DNA of 57,000 nt from Oscillospiraceae bacterium (GCA_017436955.1 JAFSCD010000017.1:1-57000); one strand, 5' to 3'. Positions 7,366-17,067 are shown, counted from the stretch's first letter. Made by a program: numbers and translations. The notes: generated from the letters alone by a model not told the origin.

Positions 7366-8769
7366 ATGAACACCAAAACTACCGTTATTTCTGAAGAAGA
7401 ACTGAATAAACAGTTCGCCTTTTGTGATAAGATCAGCGCCTACTGGCACGATAAAAATATAACCCCCGTCGCCTACGTGGAGACCTACGGCTGTCAGCAA
7501 AACGAAGCCGAATCCGAGAAACTTCGGGGCTATCTGATGCAGTCCGGCTACGCCATTGGCAATGAGGCCGAAGGCGCGGATGTGGTGATTATGAACACCT
7601 GTGCCATTCGCGAACACGCGGAGCAGCGTGTTTTCGGCAATCTTGGCGCGCTGACCCACACCAAGCGCCGCCACCAGGGACAGAAAGTTTTCCTCTGCGG
7701 CTGTATGGCAGGAGAAACCAAAGTCTCCGACCGGATCAAAAAGAGTTATCCCCATGTGGACGGCGTCTTCTCCACCCATCATCTGTGGCAGTTCCCGGAG
7801 ATCTTGTGGAATGTGCTGAGCAAGGGTAAGCGCCAGTTTTACATTGAAGACGAGCCCGGCTCCATTGCCGAGGGCATCCCCCAGGCGCGGGATAACACCC
7901 TAAAAAGCTGGGTATCCATTATGTACGGCTGCAACAATTTCTGCACCTACTGCATCGTGCCCTACGTCCGCGGTCGGGAGCGCAGCCGCAAAAAAGAGGA
8001 TATTCTGGCAGAATGCCGCGCTCTCTTAGAAGCCGGCAGCAAAGAAATTACCCTCTTGGGCCAGAATGTCAACTCCTACGGCAAAGACCTCTACGACGAT
8101 TTCGACTTTGCCGATCTGCTGGCGGCTATTGCCGAGATTCCCGGCGAATTCCTGATCCGCTTTATGACCAGCCATCCCAGAGATGCCGGCAAAAAGCTAT
8201 TCGACACCATGGCAGCTTCCCCGAAGATCGCCAAGCAGCTGCATCTTCCCTTCCAGTCCGGCTCTTCCCGGGTGCTGAAGGCAATGAACCGCCATTACGA
8301 CCGGGAAAAGTATTTAGAGCTTGTCACTTATGCCAAGCAGGTGATGCCGGAGCTGGTGCTGACGTCGGACGTGATCGTGGGCTTTCCCGGCGAGACTGAG
8401 GAGGAATTCGAGCAGACCATTTCCCTCATTGAAACCGTACATTACGACTCTCTCTTTACCTTCATCTTTTCCCCCCGTCCCGGCACGCCGGCGGCGAATA
8501 TGGAAGATCCTACTCCCAAGGAAGAGAAAAACCGCCGTTTTGATCGGCTTTGCGCGGTACAAAATGCCATTTCCGAGCAAATTCACGCAAATTATATTGG
8601 CAGAACCTTCCGCTGTCTGATCGATGGTATGGACAAGGATCTGCTCACCGCCCGGACCGAGGGCGGCCGCCTTGTCCGCTTGGAGGGCGACAAAAATCTC
8701 ATCGGCACTTTTGCTGACGTTACCATCACCGGCTCTACTACCTGGAGCTTGACCGGCAAATTGAAATAA
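7366..8769 (+). CDS. miaB: tRNA-2-methylthio-N6-dimethylallyladenosine synthase
   Basis: Radical-SAM methylthiotransferase that converts i6A37 to ms2i6A37 in tRNA. 467 residues: an N-terminal UPF0004 domain (YGCQQNEAES) with its cluster cysteines, then the radical-SAM CxxxCxxC (YGCNNFCTYCIVPYVRGRE), then a C-terminal TRAM-type RNA-binding region. ATG 7366 is preceded by GGAGG; the longer open frame upstream reads through repeats and is not coding. It shares a cluster with mutS, mutL and miaA, and MiaA makes its substrate. Confidence 0.96.
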   Translation: MNTKTTVISEEELNKQFAFCDKISAYWHDKNITPVAYVETYGCQQNEAESEKLRGYLMQSGYAIGNEAEGADVVIMNTCAIREHAEQRVFGNLGALTHTKRRHQGQKVFLCGCMAGETKVSDRIKKSYPHVDGVFSTHHLWQFPEILWNVLSKGKRQFYIEDEPGSIAEGIPQARDNTLKSWVSIMYGCNNFCTYCIVPYVRGRERSRKKEDILAECRALLEAGSKEITLLGQNVNSYGKDLYDDFDFADLLAAIAEIPGEFLIRFMTSHPRDAGKKLFDTMAASPKIAKQLHLPFQSGSSRVLKAMNRHYDREKYLELVTYAKQVMPELVLTSDVIVGFPGETEEEFEQTISLIETVHYDSLFTFIFSPRPGTPAANMEDPTPKEEKNRRFDRLCAVQNAISEQIHANYIGRTFRCLIDGMDKDLLTARTEGGRLVRLEGDKNLIGTFADVTITGSTTWSLTGKLK

Positions 8770-8788
8770 GAAAAAAGGAGTGGTTATC

Positions 8789-11392
8789 ATGGCCACCAAG
8801 CCAAACGAACCGACCCCGATGCAGCGGCAGTATCTGCAGATCAAAGAGAATAATCAGGATTGCATCCTGTTCTTTCGTCTGGGCGATTTTTACGAAATGT
8901 TCAACGAGGATGCCCAGATCGCATCCCGGGAGCTGGATCTGACTCTGACCACCCGTGACCGCGGCAAGCCCAAGGAGGAACAGACCCCTATGTGCGGCGT
9001 TCCTTACCACAGCGTGGACGCCTATATCGCCCGTCTGGTACAAAAGGGCTACAAGGTAGCCATCTGCGAGCAGATGAGCGACCCTGCACTGACCAAGGGT
9101 CTGGTGGAACGGGAGATCACCCGCATCGTCACCCCCGGCACCGTTACGGAAAGCTGTATGCTGGAGGAAAGCCGGAACAACTACTACGCCTGCCTTTACG
9201 GCGGTGAGCGGTTTGGTCTGGCATTTTGCGATATTTCCACCGGCGCGTTTTACGCCACCGTCTGTAATGATGCCGCTGCCGCCATTTCGGAGCTGGGTCG
9301 GTTTTCCCCTGCGGAGATCCTTCGCCTGGGCGAAAATGTCCACACCCCCGCCTTTGACGATTGTCTGCTGCGGCGCTTAAACTGCTGCGTCAACGAGGGA
9401 AACGTGACTGCCTTTTCCCGTGAGCAGGCCGAGGAGCTGCTGCAGAGCCATTTCTGCGCCACGCTGTCCGCATTGAATCTGACCGGTCTGCCGGAGGCCA
9501 TCTGCGCCGCCGGTACGCTGCTGCACACGCTTTTGACCCTGCAGAAGAACGACCTTGCCCACATCCGCACCCTGGAATACTACACCTCCGGCAAGTTTAT
9601 GGAGCTGGATATGGATGCCCGGCGCAATCTGGAGCTGACCGAAACGATGCGTGCCAAGGAAAAGAAGGGAAGCCTGCTGTGGGTGTTGGACAAGACCCAC
9701 ACCGCCATGGGCGGCAGAATGCTGCGCTCCTGGCTGGAAAAGCCCCTGCTGGACCCCGTTGAGATCGGTCGCCGCCACAGCGCCGTGGAGGAATTGGTAA
9801 ACGCCACCATTATCCGCGGCGAGCTGATCGAGGCGCTGAAGGATGTTTCCGACCTGGAGCGTGTGATGACGAGGATCGTCACCGGCACCGTTAACTGCCG
9901 TGACCTTTTGGGTATCGCCCGTGGACTTCGCGCGCTGCCGGAGGTGAAGGCACAGCTGCAAAAGCTGGAGTCTCCCCTGCTGCGCCGTCTGGAGCAGGCC
10001 ATTGATCCGCTGACCGAGTGCGCTGACCGCATCGAAGCCACCATCGTGGACGAGCCTCCCCTGACCGTCCGGGAAGGCGGCATCATCCGCAAGGGCGCTG
10101 ATCCGGAGGCTGACCGCCTGCGTGACATTATGGACGGCGGCAAGAATATCATCGCCACCATCGAAACCGCAGAACGGGAAAAGACCGGCATCCGCACCCT
10201 GAAGGTTGGCTTCAACCGGGTGTTCGGCTACTATATCGAGGTCTCCAAATCCTTTGTGGAGCAGGTACCCGACCACTATATCCGCAAGCAGACCCTTGCC
10301 AACTGCGAGCGCTACATCACCCAGGAGCTGAAAGAGCTGGAGGACCAGGTGCTGGGCGCCAAGGATCGGCTCACCGCGCTGGAGTATCAGATCTTCACCC
10401 AGCTTCGGGAGTATCTGGCGCAGCAGGCTGACCGGGTGCAGATGTCCGCATCGGCAGTTGCCTGTGCCGATACGCTGTGCGCACTGGCAAGCGTAGCGGT
10501 GCAGCGCGGTTATTGCCGCCCGGAGATCACTCTGGACAACGAGATCCGCATCGTGGACGGACGCCATCCGGTGGTGGAAGTGATGCTCAAGGACTCTCTG
10601 TTCGTTCCCAACGATACCCAGTTGGGTGCAGGTGATCAGCAGGTCGCCATCATCACCGGTCCCAATATGGCAGGTAAATCCACCTATATGCGGCAGGTGG
10701 CGCTGATCGTGCTGATGGCGCAGATCGGCTCTTTCGTACCGGCGCGCAGCGCCAGGATCGGTCTGGTGGACCGGGTGTTTACCCGTATCGGCGCCAGCGA
10801 CGATCTGGCTTCCGGTCAGTCTACCTTCATGGTGGAAATGTCCGAGGTGGCATCCATTTTGAAATACGCCACCAGCCGCTCCCTCCTGATCCTGGACGAG
10901 ATCGGTCGCGGTACCTCCACCTATGACGGTATGGCCATTGCCCGGGCGGTGCTGGAATATGCCGCCAACGAAAAGAAGCTGGGTGCCAAGACCCTCTTTG
11001 CCACCCATTATCACGAGCTTTCCACGTTGGAAACCGTGCTGCCCAACGTTAAGAATTACAACATCGCCGTCAAAAAGCGGGGCGACCAGATGATCTTCCT
11101 GCGCAAGATCGTACCCGGTGCCACCGATGACAGCTACGGCGTGGAGGTTGCCAAGCTGGCAGGTCTGCCGGGTGCCGTTATCACCCGGGCAAGACAGATC
11201 CTGGAGGAACTGGAGCAGGAAAACGGCGTGGTACATACGCCCACCGCAGTTGCGGAGCCGGACGATCAGATCAGTATGCTGGATCTGACCGGTGCCCAGA
11301 TCCGTGCGGCGCTGGAAGCCATTTCCGTAGAGACTCTGACCCCCATTGAGGCTATGAACGAGCTGTACAAGCTGAAGAAAATGTTAAACTGA
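8789..11392 (+). CDS. mutS: DNA mismatch repair protein MutS
   Basis: Mismatch-recognition ATPase, 867 residues, full length. It has the N-terminal mismatch-binding FYEMF motif (about residue 35), the Walker A GPNMAGKST (about 624) and the Walker B/signature LILDEIGRGTSTYDG (about 700). ATG 8789 has AAGGAG 8 nt upstream; the GTG at 8780 overlaps that site and is not preferred. It lies 19 bp after miaB, so it is likely in the same operon, and is followed by a CPBP gene and mutL. Confidence 0.97.
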   Translation: MATKPNEPTPMQRQYLQIKENNQDCILFFRLGDFYEMFNEDAQIASRELDLTLTTRDRGKPKEEQTPMCGVPYHSVDAYIARLVQKGYKVAICEQMSDPALTKGLVEREITRIVTPGTVTESCMLEESRNNYYACLYGGERFGLAFCDISTGAFYATVCNDAAAAISELGRFSPAEILRLGENVHTPAFDDCLLRRLNCCVNEGNVTAFSREQAEELLQSHFCATLSALNLTGLPEAICAAGTLLHTLLTLQKNDLAHIRTLEYYTSGKFMELDMDARRNLELTETMRAKEKKGSLLWVLDKTHTAMGGRMLRSWLEKPLLDPVEIGRRHSAVEELVNATIIRGELIEALKDVSDLERVMTRIVTGTVNCRDLLGIARGLRALPEVKAQLQKLESPLLRRLEQAIDPLTECADRIEATIVDEPPLTVREGGIIRKGADPEADRLRDIMDGGKNIIATIETAEREKTGIRTLKVGFNRVFGYYIEVSKSFVEQVPDHYIRKQTLANCERYITQELKELEDQVLGAKDRLTALEYQIFTQLREYLAQQADRVQMSASAVACADTLCALASVAVQRGYCRPEITLDNEIRIVDGRHPVVEVMLKDSLFVPNDTQLGAGDQQVAIITGPNMAGKSTYMRQVALIVLMAQIGSFVPARSARIGLVDRVFTRIGASDDLASGQSTFMVEMSEVASILKYATSRSLLILDEIGRGTSTYDGMAIARAVLEYAANEKKLGAKTLFATHYHELSTLETVLPNVKNYNIAVKKRGDQMIFLRKIVPGATDDSYGVEVAKLAGLPGAVITRARQILEELEQENGVVHTPTAVAEPDDQISMLDLTGAQIRAALEAISVETLTPIEAMNELYKLKKMLN

Positions 11393-11393
11393 T

Positions 11394-12083
11394 ATGAAAT
11401 TTCCGATTTTTCTCCCCGCGCGCAAAGAAATATCCTGGGGCTGGCGGTATCTGGCTTTTGAGATCGTATTTCTGGGATATTTTCTGAGCATCGTGATCCA
11501 TTTTTTCGCGCTGCCCTGGGGCAGCAGAGAGCTGAATCTTTGCTACTTTTTCCTGAACTTTGCTGTGGCGCTGTTTATCTTCCGCCATTTTCTGCGCGGC
11601 ACCGCGATCACCGCAGCGAAGCGGATCCCGGCGATCTTGCTGGGCGCCGTAGCAGGCTTTTTCGTGTACTATATCCTGTCCACGGCGGTGAATATCGCCA
11701 TTGTTGCCATTGAGCCCACCTTTTTCAACGTAAATAACCAGAATCTGTCCGAGATCAGCAACCGGTACTATTGGCTCACCGCCTTTTGCACTGTGATCCT
11801 GGTGCCCGTTACGGAGGAGCTTTTGCACCGGGGTGCCGTCTTTGGGGGCTTGTACAAGAAAAACCGGGTGGCAGCTTACTGCGTATCCACCCTGGTATTC
11901 GCGCTGGTGCATATCACCGCCTATATCGGCTATTTTGAGCCGAAAACCTTGCTGCTTTGCTATTTGCAGTACATTCCGGCAGGTCTTTGTCTGGCTGCTG
12001 CCTATGACCTGACCGGCTGTATCGTCACACCCATTCTGATCCACGCCGCCATCAATGCGGTGGGGATCCTCGCCATGAGGTGA
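11394..12083 (+). CDS. CPBP-family intramembrane metalloprotease
   Basis: 229-residue multi-helix membrane protein of the CPBP/Abi (CAAX-protease-like) family. All three family motifs are visible: EELLHR (Glu about 141-142), FALVH, and a C-terminal HAAIN. It starts 1 bp after the mutS stop with no strong ribosome site of its own, and its stop overlaps the mutL leader, suggesting translational coupling. Members act in protein processing, bacteriocin immunity or unknown roles. Placement between mutS and mutL is unusual and says nothing clear about its substrate. Confidence 0.88.
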   Translation: MKFPIFLPARKEISWGWRYLAFEIVFLGYFLSIVIHFFALPWGSRELNLCYFFLNFAVALFIFRHFLRGTAITAAKRIPAILLGAVAGFFVYYILSTAVNIAIVAIEPTFFNVNNQNLSEISNRYYWLTAFCTVILVPVTEELLHRGAVFGGLYKKNRVAAYCVSTLVFALVHITAYIGYFEPKTLLLCYLQYIPAGLCLAAAYDLTGCIVTPILIHAAINAVGILAMR

Positions 12084-12088
12084 TTTCT

Positions 12089-13969
12089 ATGCCGAAGATC
12101 ATTCAATTATCGACCCACGTTGCCAATTTAATCGCCGCCGGCGAGGTGGTGGAGCGTCCTGCCAGTGTTGTAAAAGAGCTGCTGGAAAACGCGGTGGATG
12201 CCGGCGCATCCAAGATCACCGTCGAGATCCGTGACGGCGGTATGACCTTCCTGCGTGTCACCGACAACGGCTGCGGTATGGAAGCGGAAGATGCAAAAAC
12301 CGCCTTTTTGCGCCACGCGACCTCCAAACTGCGCACCGCAGAGGACCTGGCTGCCATTTCCACAATGGGCTTCCGTGGCGAAGCGCTGGCAGCGATCGCT
12401 TCCGTCAGCCGTATCGACCTGATGACCAGTACCGCCGGCGCCGTTTCCGGCACCAGTCTGCATCTGGAAGCCGGTATCATCACCGAGGAATCCGAAGCCG
12501 GCTGCCCCCAGGGTACCACCATTATCGTCCGGGATCTGTTTTACAACACCCCGGCACGGATGAAATTTATGAAATCCGACACCGTCGAAGGCGGCAGAGT
12601 TTCCGCCGCGGTGCAGCTGCAGGCGCTGGCGCACCCGGAGGTGGCATTCACCTTCATCCGTGACGGCAAGCAGATCCTCTCCACCCCCGGCTCCGGTGCG
12701 CTGGAGGCGGCTGTTTACTGCGTCTACGGCAGAGACAGCGCCCGGATGGCAAAGGTGGACAGCCGTTGGGACGGCTACACCCTGACCGGCTTCGTATCCA
12801 AGCCCACCGATGCCCGTCCCAGCCGCAATATGCAGACCTTTTTCGTCAATGACCGCCCGGTGCGCTCCAAGCTGTTGATCTCCGCGCTGGAGGAAGCCTA
12901 CCGCAATCAGCTGATGGTGGGCAAATTCCCGGCCTGCGTGCTGCATCTGCGCTTGCCCGCCAACGCGGTGGACGTGAACGTGCATCCTGCCAAGACGGAG
13001 GTTAAATTCCTGGCGGAAAAGGCAGTTTTTGATTGCGTTCACTATGGCGTGCTGGCTGCGCTGAATCAGCAGACAGACCGCCCTCAGGTACAGTTCAAAA
13101 ACGAACCCAAGCCTGCCGTTCCGGCCTACAAGCCCCCGGCACCGCCTGCAAAGCCGGCAGCGCCGAAGCAGGAGACCTTCTTCCGCACTATGACGGCAGA
13201 AGAATACCGCAATTTCTCCGCAGCCGTTCAGACCGCGCCCCAGCCCAAGCCTGCGGCAGCGGTGGCGACCATTGCCGCTGTGGAGCGGCAGAAGAGCCTT
13301 CCTCTGCGGGAAAATGTAATGCTGCCGCAGATCACACCGCCGGCGCCGAAAACGCCGGCAGCTACCGAGCCGGAGCAGACCGCTATGCCTATGCCGGAGG
13401 AGATCCCCTGGCGTATGGTTGGCGAGCTTTACAATTCCTATATCATCGTGGAGCAGGGTGAGGACGCCTTCCTCATCGACAAGCACGCCGCCCACGAGCG
13501 CATCCTCTTCGAAAAGCTGAAGGCCAATCAGGAAGCCATCACGCCACAACTGCTTCTGACCCCCGTGCCGGTGCAGCTGCGTGCCGATGCGGCAGCGGAG
13601 CTGCTGAATAACGCCTCGCTGTTGCGCGAGCTGGGCTTTGAGATCGAAGAATTCGGTGACGGCACCGTTTTGCTGCGGCAGATTCCCATGGACTTAAGTC
13701 CCGAAGGCGCAGCGGAAGCTGCGGAGGCCATCGCTGCCGACCTGATGAGCGGTCGCCGGGAGAAAACGGACACCGTCCGGGATGAAATTCTGCACACCGT
13801 TGCCTGCAAGGCGGCTATCAAGGCCGGCTGGCTCAATGATCCCAAGGAGCTTCTGGCGCTGGTCAAGCAGGTTATGGAAAGAGAAGACCTGAAATACTGC
13901 CCCCACGGTCGTCCCATCTGCGTTACCTTAAGCAAAAAGCAGCTGGAAAAGCAATTCAAGAGAACGTAA
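12089..13969 (+). CDS. mutL: DNA mismatch repair protein MutL (endonuclease type)
   Basis: 626 residues. An N-terminal GHKL ATPase (ELLENAVDAGAS, DNGCGM, GFRGEAL) is followed by a long proline/alanine-rich linker (about 340-430) and the C-terminal dimerisation/endonuclease domain. The nuclease motif DKHAAHERILFE (starting about residue 464) and the CPHGRP zinc motif (about 604) indicate the nicking type of MutL found in bacteria without MutH. ATG 12089 is favoured over GTG 12080 because GAGGTG lies at the right distance. Confidence 0.96.
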   Translation: MPKIIQLSTHVANLIAAGEVVERPASVVKELLENAVDAGASKITVEIRDGGMTFLRVTDNGCGMEAEDAKTAFLRHATSKLRTAEDLAAISTMGFRGEALAAIASVSRIDLMTSTAGAVSGTSLHLEAGIITEESEAGCPQGTTIIVRDLFYNTPARMKFMKSDTVEGGRVSAAVQLQALAHPEVAFTFIRDGKQILSTPGSGALEAAVYCVYGRDSARMAKVDSRWDGYTLTGFVSKPTDARPSRNMQTFFVNDRPVRSKLLISALEEAYRNQLMVGKFPACVLHLRLPANAVDVNVHPAKTEVKFLAEKAVFDCVHYGVLAALNQQTDRPQVQFKNEPKPAVPAYKPPAPPAKPAAPKQETFFRTMTAEEYRNFSAAVQTAPQPKPAAAVATIAAVERQKSLPLRENVMLPQITPPAPKTPAATEPEQTAMPMPEEIPWRMVGELYNSYIIVEQGEDAFLIDKHAAHERILFEKLKANQEAITPQLLLTPVPVQLRADAAAELLNNASLLRELGFEIEEFGDGTVLLRQIPMDLSPEGAAEAAEAIAADLMSGRREKTDTVRDEILHTVACKAAIKAGWLNDPKELLALVKQVMEREDLKYCPHGRPICVTLSKKQLEKQFKRT

Positions 13970-13972
13970 ATA

Positions 13973-14015
13973 CCCCCCTTGTGTAAAGGGAGCCTTGGGT
14001 GCTGCTGCACAGCAC
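13973..14015. repeat. Partial family B repeat between mutL and miaA
   Basis: CCCCCCTTGTGTAAAGGGAGCC followed by a GGTGCTGC/GCAGCACC hairpin. The first part matches repeats at 43431 and 44131. Confidence 0.6.
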
Positions 14016-14037
14016 CATAATAAGGAGGTAATCGGTC

Positions 14038-14973
14038 TTGAACAAAATGATATGCATCGCCGGGCCGACGGCCTCCGGAAAGACTGCCCTTGCCGTAGCG
14101 CTGGCAAAGGAATTGGACGGCGAGGTGGTATCCTGCGACTCTATGCAGGTCTATCGCCGTATGAACATTGGCACGGCGAAGCCCACTTTCGAGGAAATGC
14201 AGGGCATCCCTCACTATATGCTGGACATTGCCGAGCCGGATGAAGATTTTTCCGTCAGCCGCTACTGCGAAATGGCAGCTCCCATCGTGGACGATATTCT
14301 CGCCCGGGGCAAGACCGCTATCATCGCCGGCGGTACGGGACTTTATATGGACTCCCTGATCAAGGGCAACGCCTTCGCCCCCTTCCCCTCCACCGGTATG
14401 CGTAAAAAACTGGAAGCGCAAGCCGACGCCGAGGGTATGGAAGCGATGCTGTCACTGCTGCAAAGCATTGACCCGGAAGCCGCCGCACGGCTGCACCTGA
14501 AAGACCGCAAGCGGATCATCCGGGCGCTGGAGGTATACTACGAAACCGGGCAGTCTATCACAGAGCATAACCGCAGAACCCAGAAAATTCCACCGAAATA
14601 CACGCCGTTATGGCTGGGTCTGGATTTTGAAGACCGGGCGCAACTGTACAGCCGCATTGACCGCCGTGTGGATAAGATGCTGGATGACGGCTTGATCCAG
14701 GAGGTCGTCTCGCTGCTGCAGGAGGGAATCCCTGCGGATTGCACAGCGATGCAGGCCATCGGCTACAAGGAATTCATTGATGCGCTGGACGCGAAGATCA
14801 GCTTTTCGGAAGCAGCCGACCGGGTTCGGCAATCTTCCCGGCATTACGCCAAGCGGCAACTGACCTGGTTCCGCCGGAACAGCCAAATGCATTGGCTCAC
14901 CCGCAGGGCTGATGACGATTTCGGGAAAATTTTGGAGTGTGCCCGACAGGTTATTTACGAATTCGACAATTAA
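14038..14973 (+). CDS. miaA: tRNA dimethylallyltransferase
   Basis: Adds the isopentenyl group to A37 of tRNA, making the substrate of MiaB. 311 residues. The P-loop GPTASGKT (about 9-16), DSMQVYRRMNIGTAKPT and GGTGLY motifs are intact. I use the TTG at 14038 because AAGGAGG lies about 9 nt upstream; the next ATG (14047) would be too far from it. It precedes hfq, as in many bacteria. Confidence 0.95.
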   Translation: MNKMICIAGPTASGKTALAVALAKELDGEVVSCDSMQVYRRMNIGTAKPTFEEMQGIPHYMLDIAEPDEDFSVSRYCEMAAPIVDDILARGKTAIIAGGTGLYMDSLIKGNAFAPFPSTGMRKKLEAQADAEGMEAMLSLLQSIDPEAAARLHLKDRKRIIRALEVYYETGQSITEHNRRTQKIPPKYTPLWLGLDFEDRAQLYSRIDRRVDKMLDDGLIQEVVSLLQEGIPADCTAMQAIGYKEFIDALDAKISFSEAADRVRQSSRHYAKRQLTWFRRNSQMHWLTRRADDDFGKILECARQVIYEFDN

Positions 14974-15020
14974 AAAATGCTAACATATGTATGTCATTAT
15001 GAAAAAAAGAGGGGATACAT

Positions 15021-15251
15021 ATGTCAGACAATTATAATTTGCAGGATGCTATTCTTCAGGAGGTACGTCGGGATAAGGTGCCGGTGACGCTGTTCCTGAT
15101 GAACGGCTTCCAACTCCGTGGGACCATCGTCGGTTTTGACAGCTTCGTGGTGGTTTTGGTCAGCGAGGGTCGGCAGCAGATGATCTACAAGCACGCCATC
15201 TCTACCCTTGCGCCTATGAAGCAGATCAAAGCCGCAGGTCCAATCACCTAA
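15021..15251 (+). CDS. hfq: RNA chaperone Hfq
   Basis: 76-residue Sm-like protein that forms a hexamer binding sRNAs and mRNAs. The Sm1 region (VPVTLFLMNGFQLRGTIVGFD) and the Sm2 YKHAIST motif are conserved; only a short tail follows, as in Gram-positive Hfq. It lies 47 bp after miaA, with its own ribosome site, and is followed by a hairpin. Confidence 0.97.
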   Translation: MSDNYNLQDAILQEVRRDKVPVTLFLMNGFQLRGTIVGFDSFVVVLVSEGRQQMIYKHAISTLAPMKQIKAAGPIT

Positions 15252-15256
15252 ACACC

Positions 15257-15285
15257 AAAGGGCGACGGAGTAACCGTCGCCCTTT
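15257..15285 (+). terminator. Hairpin after hfq
   Basis: 12-bp stem AAAGGGCGACGG / CCGTCGCCCTTT with a 5-nt loop. There is no long T-run beyond the stem, so termination may be partial. Confidence 0.6.
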
Positions 15286-15308
15286 GACTATAGAAAGAGG
15301 AAAATGCT

Positions 15309-16115
15309 ATGAATATTGCCATTGTGACCGGTGCATCCTCCGGTATGGGACGGGAATTCGTCCTGCAGTTAAAAGACTATGTCAGTGTAGACGAGATCTG
15401 GGTCATCGCCCGGCGGCAGGCAGCGCTGGAGACGCTGAAGGAAGAATCCGCCGTTCCCGTGCGCCCCATCGTGCTGGATCTGGTGGACAGTGAGAGCTTC
15501 TGCAAATTCGCTGCCCTTCTGGAGGCGGAAAAGCCCAATGTGAAGCTGCTGGTCAACGCCGCCGGTTTTGGTAAATTCGGTGACTTCCGCAAGGTCGATC
15601 CCGTTGACGACTGCCATATGCTGGACTTAAACTGTAAGGCGCTGGTGATGATGACCCGGATCACCCTGCCCTATATGCAGCGCGGCAGCCATATTCTGCA
15701 GCTGGACAGCCTTTCCGCTTTCCAGCCCGTTCCTTACATCGCCACCTACGGCGCCACCAAAGCGTTTGTCCTGAGCTATTCCCGTGCCATCAGCCGGGAG
15801 CTGAAAAGCAGCGGCATCCGGGTAATGGCGATGAATCCCGGCTGGGTCAAGACCGAATTTTTCAACCACGCCTGCCAGACCAATGACGGCGAGGTGCAGT
15901 ATTACAATCATCTTTACGAAGCCAAGGATGTAGTCGCCACCGGTCTGAAGGATCTGTACAAGACCAAAAAGGACTATTCCGTCCACGGTCTGCCCATCAA
16001 GGGTCAGGTGCTTCTGGTGAAGCTGGTGCCCCATCGCTTCGTGATGAGCATCTGGCTGGCGCAGCAGAAAAAAGCGAAAAACAACAAAAACCTTACCGTG
16101 GAGGGTCGCAAATGA
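15309..16115 (+). CDS. SDR-family oxidoreductase
   Basis: 268-residue classical short-chain dehydrogenase. It has the N-terminal nucleotide motif TGASSGMG (about 7-14), NAAGFG, and the catalytic Ser/Tyr/Lys pattern with YGATK. Substrate not predictable; this subgroup (membrane-neighbouring, with a basic C-terminus) is often annotated only as SDR. It overlaps the next gene by 4 bp (ATGA), so the two are co-translated. Confidence 0.88.
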   Translation: MNIAIVTGASSGMGREFVLQLKDYVSVDEIWVIARRQAALETLKEESAVPVRPIVLDLVDSESFCKFAALLEAEKPNVKLLVNAAGFGKFGDFRKVDPVDDCHMLDLNCKALVMMTRITLPYMQRGSHILQLDSLSAFQPVPYIATYGATKAFVLSYSRAISRELKSSGIRVMAMNPGWVKTEFFNHACQTNDGEVQYYNHLYEAKDVVATGLKDLYKTKKDYSVHGLPIKGQVLLVKLVPHRFVMSIWLAQQKKAKNNKNLTVEGRK

Positions 16116-16981
16116 GAAAGTTAACCGCCATCGTTTTGCTGCTTTGCCTGCTGCTCTGCGGCTGCGCGCAGCAGCAGCCCGCCGGTCAAACAGTGGCCCC
16201 GGTGCAGGAGCAGCTTTGGGTGCATTTCATCGACGTGGGTCAGGCGGACAGTATTCTTCTGGAGTGTGACGGCAAATTTGCCCTGGTCGACGGCGGCAAC
16301 GATGCCGACGGCGGATCGATAGCCGCTTATCTGCAGATGCAAGGCGTTGAAAAGCTGGATCTGGTGGTAGCCACCCATCCCCACGAGGATCACATCGGCG
16401 GATTGGCCGATGTAATCGACGCATTCCCGGTGGATGCCGTTTGGTCTTCCTCCATTCCCAACAACACCAACGCTGTACGCAATTTCCTCAAGAGCGTGAG
16501 CCACCGGGGTCTGGAGGTAGTGCAGCCTGCGGTGGGTCAGGTCTTTACATTGGGCACAGCCACCATCACCGTGCTGGGTCCCGTAAAGGAATATGAGGAT
16601 CTGAACAATTTGTCCCTGGTTCTGATGGTACAGCACGGCAACAACCGTTTCCTGCTGACCGGTGATATGGAGCGCGAAGCGGAAAACGATCTGGTGGAAA
16701 GCGGTGCCGACCTGAAGGCCGACGTGCTGAAGGTAGGTCATCACGGCAGCGAAAGCTCCACCGGCTACATCTTCCTGCGTGAGGTGATGCCCACCTACGG
16801 CATCATCAGCTGCGGCAAGGACAATTCCTACGGGCATCCCCACGAGGATCCGCTGTCCCGTCTGCGGGACGCGGAGGTCATGGTGCTGCGCACCGACGAA
16901 TGTGAAACCATTATCGCCCGGTCTGACGGTACGGATATTTACCTGCTGTGGGGCGAAGAACACCTGCAAAACGCGGCATAA
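16112..16981 (+). CDS. MBL-fold hydrolase lipoprotein, ComEC C-terminal-like
   Basis: 289 residues with a lipoprotein signal (LLLCLLLCGC, lipobox Cys at about 19), so it is probably tethered outside the membrane. The metallo-beta-lactamase motif THPHEDHIGG is intact, as are a later GD and GHHGS. The fold matches the beta-lactamase domain of the competence protein ComEC (FIDVGQADSILLE). No ComEC membrane channel is present, so a role in DNA uptake is only one possibility; extracellular nuclease or phosphodiesterase activity is another. Confidence 0.85.
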   Translation: MRKLTAIVLLLCLLLCGCAQQQPAGQTVAPVQEQLWVHFIDVGQADSILLECDGKFALVDGGNDADGGSIAAYLQMQGVEKLDLVVATHPHEDHIGGLADVIDAFPVDAVWSSSIPNNTNAVRNFLKSVSHRGLEVVQPAVGQVFTLGTATITVLGPVKEYEDLNNLSLVLMVQHGNNRFLLTGDMEREAENDLVESGADLKADVLKVGHHGSESSTGYIFLREVMPTYGIISCGKDNSYGHPHEDPLSRLRDAEVMVLRTDECETIIARSDGTDIYLLWGEEHLQNAA

Positions 16982-16991
16982 TCACGCAAAA

Positions 16992-17018
16992 CGGCCCCCT
17001 TGTGAAAAGGGGGCTGTC
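16992..17018. repeat. Short family B repeat fragment
   Basis: GGCCCCCTTGTGAAAAGGGGGCTGTC, a hairpin matching the first half of the family B element. Confidence 0.5.
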
Positions 17019-17026
17019 AATAATGC

Positions 17027-17066
17027 AACCCCGGAATGCAGCAGCATTCCGGGGTTGAATTTTTGT
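17027..17066. terminator. Shared terminator between the MBL gene and asd
   Basis: Perfect 13-bp stem AACCCCGGAATGC / GCATTCCGGGGTT with a 4-nt loop and a T-rich tail on the plus strand, between convergent genes. Confidence 0.8.
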
Positions 17067-17067
17067 T

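Noticed and set aside
13033-13461. Alternative-frame ORF inside the mutL linker
   Set aside because: Overprinted frame of the GC-rich proline/alanine linker; no start signal.
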